Positions 62,973 to 64,000 of a DNA stretch of 64,000 nt are shown piece after piece (positions within the stretch are counted from its first letter, which is position 1; each line of letters begins with the position of its first letter). The notes under the pieces are model-generated. The model saw only the letters and a program-made list of their open reading frames with translations, was not told where the DNA came from and ran no database searches. The stretch lies in contig JAUXVN010000115.1 of assembly GCA_030684555.1 (NCBI GenBank), positions 1 to 64,000 on the forward strand. Direction: 5' to 3'. This DNA is from Ignavibacteria bacterium (lineage in GTDB: Bacteria; Bacteroidota; Ignavibacteria; Ignavibacteriales; Ignavibacteriaceae). Both the position numbers and the translations under genes were made by a program.

Positions 62973-62987
62973 TTCGCCAGTGGCGAA
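62973..62987. repeat. short perfect palindrome (extragenic)
   Basis: TTCGCCA-G-TGGCGAA, a 7-bp stem with a one-base centre. It is in a 264-base gene-free stretch and has no T run, so it is unlikely to be a terminator. Confidence 0.5.
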
Positions 62988-63147
62988 TTGACCCAGCATC
63001 TTCTCTTTAATAAAATATTTTTACATTCCTTTAGAATAAAATAAAAGAAAAATTAATGCTGATGTAATTTGTTACCTATAAATTAAAAAATTTTTGTACG
63101 GATGTAGTATGTTTGCATATATTCGTAAAAAGAAAATTGAGGATTTT

Positions 63148-63669
63148 ATGAAACTTACCGGAAAAAGAATCTTAATGTTTGTTGATAACATTTATGAAGA
63201 CCTTGAATTGTTGTATCCAAAATATCGCTTAATTGAAGAAGGGGCAGAAGTTATTGTTGCAGGATCTGAAGCAGGAAAAGTGTATCTCGGTAAACACGGT
63301 TATCCCGTCAAATCAGATGCTTGTTATGATGAATTAAAATCAGATGATTTTGATGCACTTGTAATTCCTGGTGGATTTGCGCCTGACAAACTTAGACGTT
63401 CAGATAATGTACTAACTCTTACAAAAGAAATCTTTGAACAAGGTAAACTCGTCGCACATATTTGTCATGCTGGCTGGATTCCAATTTCTGCAAAAATAAT
63501 GAATGGTTATACAACAACATCAACTCCGGGGATAAAGGACGATTTAATTAATGCCGGAGCAAAATGGATAAATAAATCAGTAGTGATTGATAGAAATATG
63601 ATTTCATCACAAAAACCTGATGATTTACCCGATTTCTGCAAAGCAATAATCGAGTATTTAAGTAAGTAG
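63148..63669 (+). CDS. DJ-1/PfpI family protein
   Basis: 173 residues from ATG 63148, preferred because GAGG sits seven bases upstream; an ATG at 63094 would add 18 basic residues with no ribosome-binding site. It has the DJ-1/ThiJ/PfpI fold: KRILMFVDNIYEDLELLYP, the acidic loop, ALVIPGGFAPDKLR and the nucleophile elbow AHICHAGW with the conserved Cys. PfpI-like members act as deglycases, peptidases or glyoxalases; this subgroup is close to general-stress YhbO/PfpI proteins. The cytochrome-like lipoprotein follows 35 bases downstream. Confidence 0.9.
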   Translation: MKLTGKRILMFVDNIYEDLELLYPKYRLIEEGAEVIVAGSEAGKVYLGKHGYPVKSDACYDELKSDDFDALVIPGGFAPDKLRRSDNVLTLTKEIFEQGKLVAHICHAGWIPISAKIMNGYTTTSTPGIKDDLINAGAKWINKSVVIDRNMISSQKPDDLPDFCKAIIEYLSK

Positions 63670-63704
63670 TTCGATGGAATATCAATAAATAAAAGTAAGC
63701 AATC

Positions 63705-64000
63705 ATGCAAAAATTTCTTTTTATAATTTTTTTAATCAGCATAATTGGTTGTAAAGAAGATTCTCAATCTCCTTTATTATCAATTCCGAATAACGGTTAT
63801 GAAACAAAAGAAGTCGCAGATATAATTTCAAAAAATTGTGCGACTTCAGGCTGCCATACCGGAAATAATCCGGTTCATGCACTCTCTTTTGATACATACG
63901 AATTAATGAAAAAAGGCTCTATCGGAAGAGGACTCGACGATTCAATAAATCATGGGCATAACTCTTTTGAAAAAATTTCTCATGGAGATGAGCCTTATGG
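63705..64000 (+). CDS. putative c-type-cytochrome-like lipoprotein (3' end outside window)
   Basis: ATG at 63705; about 98 residues are visible before the window ends. The signal peptide ends in a lipobox (ISIIGC, Cys16). The mature part contains NCATSGCHTG, a CX4CH version of a heme c attachment motif, followed by ALSFDTYELMKKG, a segment seen after the heme site in cytochrome c domains of Planctomycetes/Ignavibacteria-type proteins. Full length, partner and heme content are unknown because the gene is cut at the border. Confidence 0.6.
   Translation, partial: MQKFLFIIFLISIIGCKEDSQSPLLSIPNNGYETKEVADIISKNCATSGCHTGNNPVHALSFDTYELMKKGSIGRGLDDSINHGHNSFEKISHGDEPY

Noticed and set aside
62973-62987. 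Palindrome as terminator of the DASS gene
   Set aside because: It lies upstream of that minus-strand gene and has no T-run on either strand.

Overview
The window is AT-rich bacterial chromosome that best fits the Ignavibacteria (Bacteroidota/Chlorobiota side). Three secreted proteins end in a type IX secretion (T9SS) sorting domain with the PNPFNP signature typical of that group. Several promoters match the Bacteroidetes form (TTTG, about 19 nt, TAnnTTTG). There is also a CarboxypepD_reg/TonB receptor, a Gly-rich RRM protein and a small bacterial SRP RNA. The assignment rests on these signatures, not on a database search.

Layout. 1-1280: 3' end of an IS630-type transposase running in frame into a headless T9SS-tail protein. 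1576-9332: GH16 laminarinase-like enzyme, a 1557-residue six-fold lamin-tail-domain surface protein, and an SDR. 9543-16082: DUF3109 protein, rpoN, an ICMT-like membrane methyltransferase, a parvulin PPIase, then hslV-hslU. 16167-19926 (minus): a tightly overlapped four-gene operon of two D-Ala-D-Ala-ligase-like ATP-grasp enzymes, a GNAT acetyltransferase and a lysine-2,3-aminomutase-like radical SAM enzyme. 20097-22298: recG. 22299-27114: an island with a tail-to-tail HNH nuclease and double-domain DNA methyltransferase, bounded by a hairpin and an attC-like inverted repeat. 27115-30455: gpsA, plsY and a complete IS1380-type element. 30569-41726: FKBP lipoprotein, GH13 enzyme, gatB, lepB, TonB receptor, ENPP-type phosphodiesterase and an M16 protease pair. 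41723-47436 (minus): a run of eight genes including truA, an inositol monophosphatase-family protein, enoyl-CoA hydratase and membrane proteins. 47606-55830: orphan beta-class DNA methyltransferase, SRP RNA, sixA, a small frameshifted gene, a lipoprotein, an NhaC antiporter, uvrC and glgC. 56007-64000: RRM protein, tRNA-Asp, RNase HIII, a T9SS cargo protein, M1 aminopeptidase with HEAT-like repeats, DASS transporter, DJ-1/PfpI protein and the start of a c-type-cytochrome-like lipoprotein.

Most of the window is ordinary housekeeping and envelope biology: secretion and export (LepB, PPIases, T9SS cargo), polysaccharide and protein degradation (GH16, GH13, M1, M16), proteostasis (HslUV, RpoN) and phospholipid synthesis (GpsA, PlsY).

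The best candidate for an undescribed system is the ATP-grasp/ATP-grasp/GNAT/KamA operon at 16167-19926. Its aminomutase keeps the PLP lysine and both aspartates that bind the lysine side chain in lysine 2,3-aminomutase, but has lost every zinc-site cysteine. Together the genes suggest synthesis of a beta-lysine-containing, probably N-acetylated small peptide, perhaps a compatible solute. Second is the convergent restriction-modification-like pair, with a perfect 16-bp palindrome over the nuclease promoter and a solitary attC-like structure beside it.
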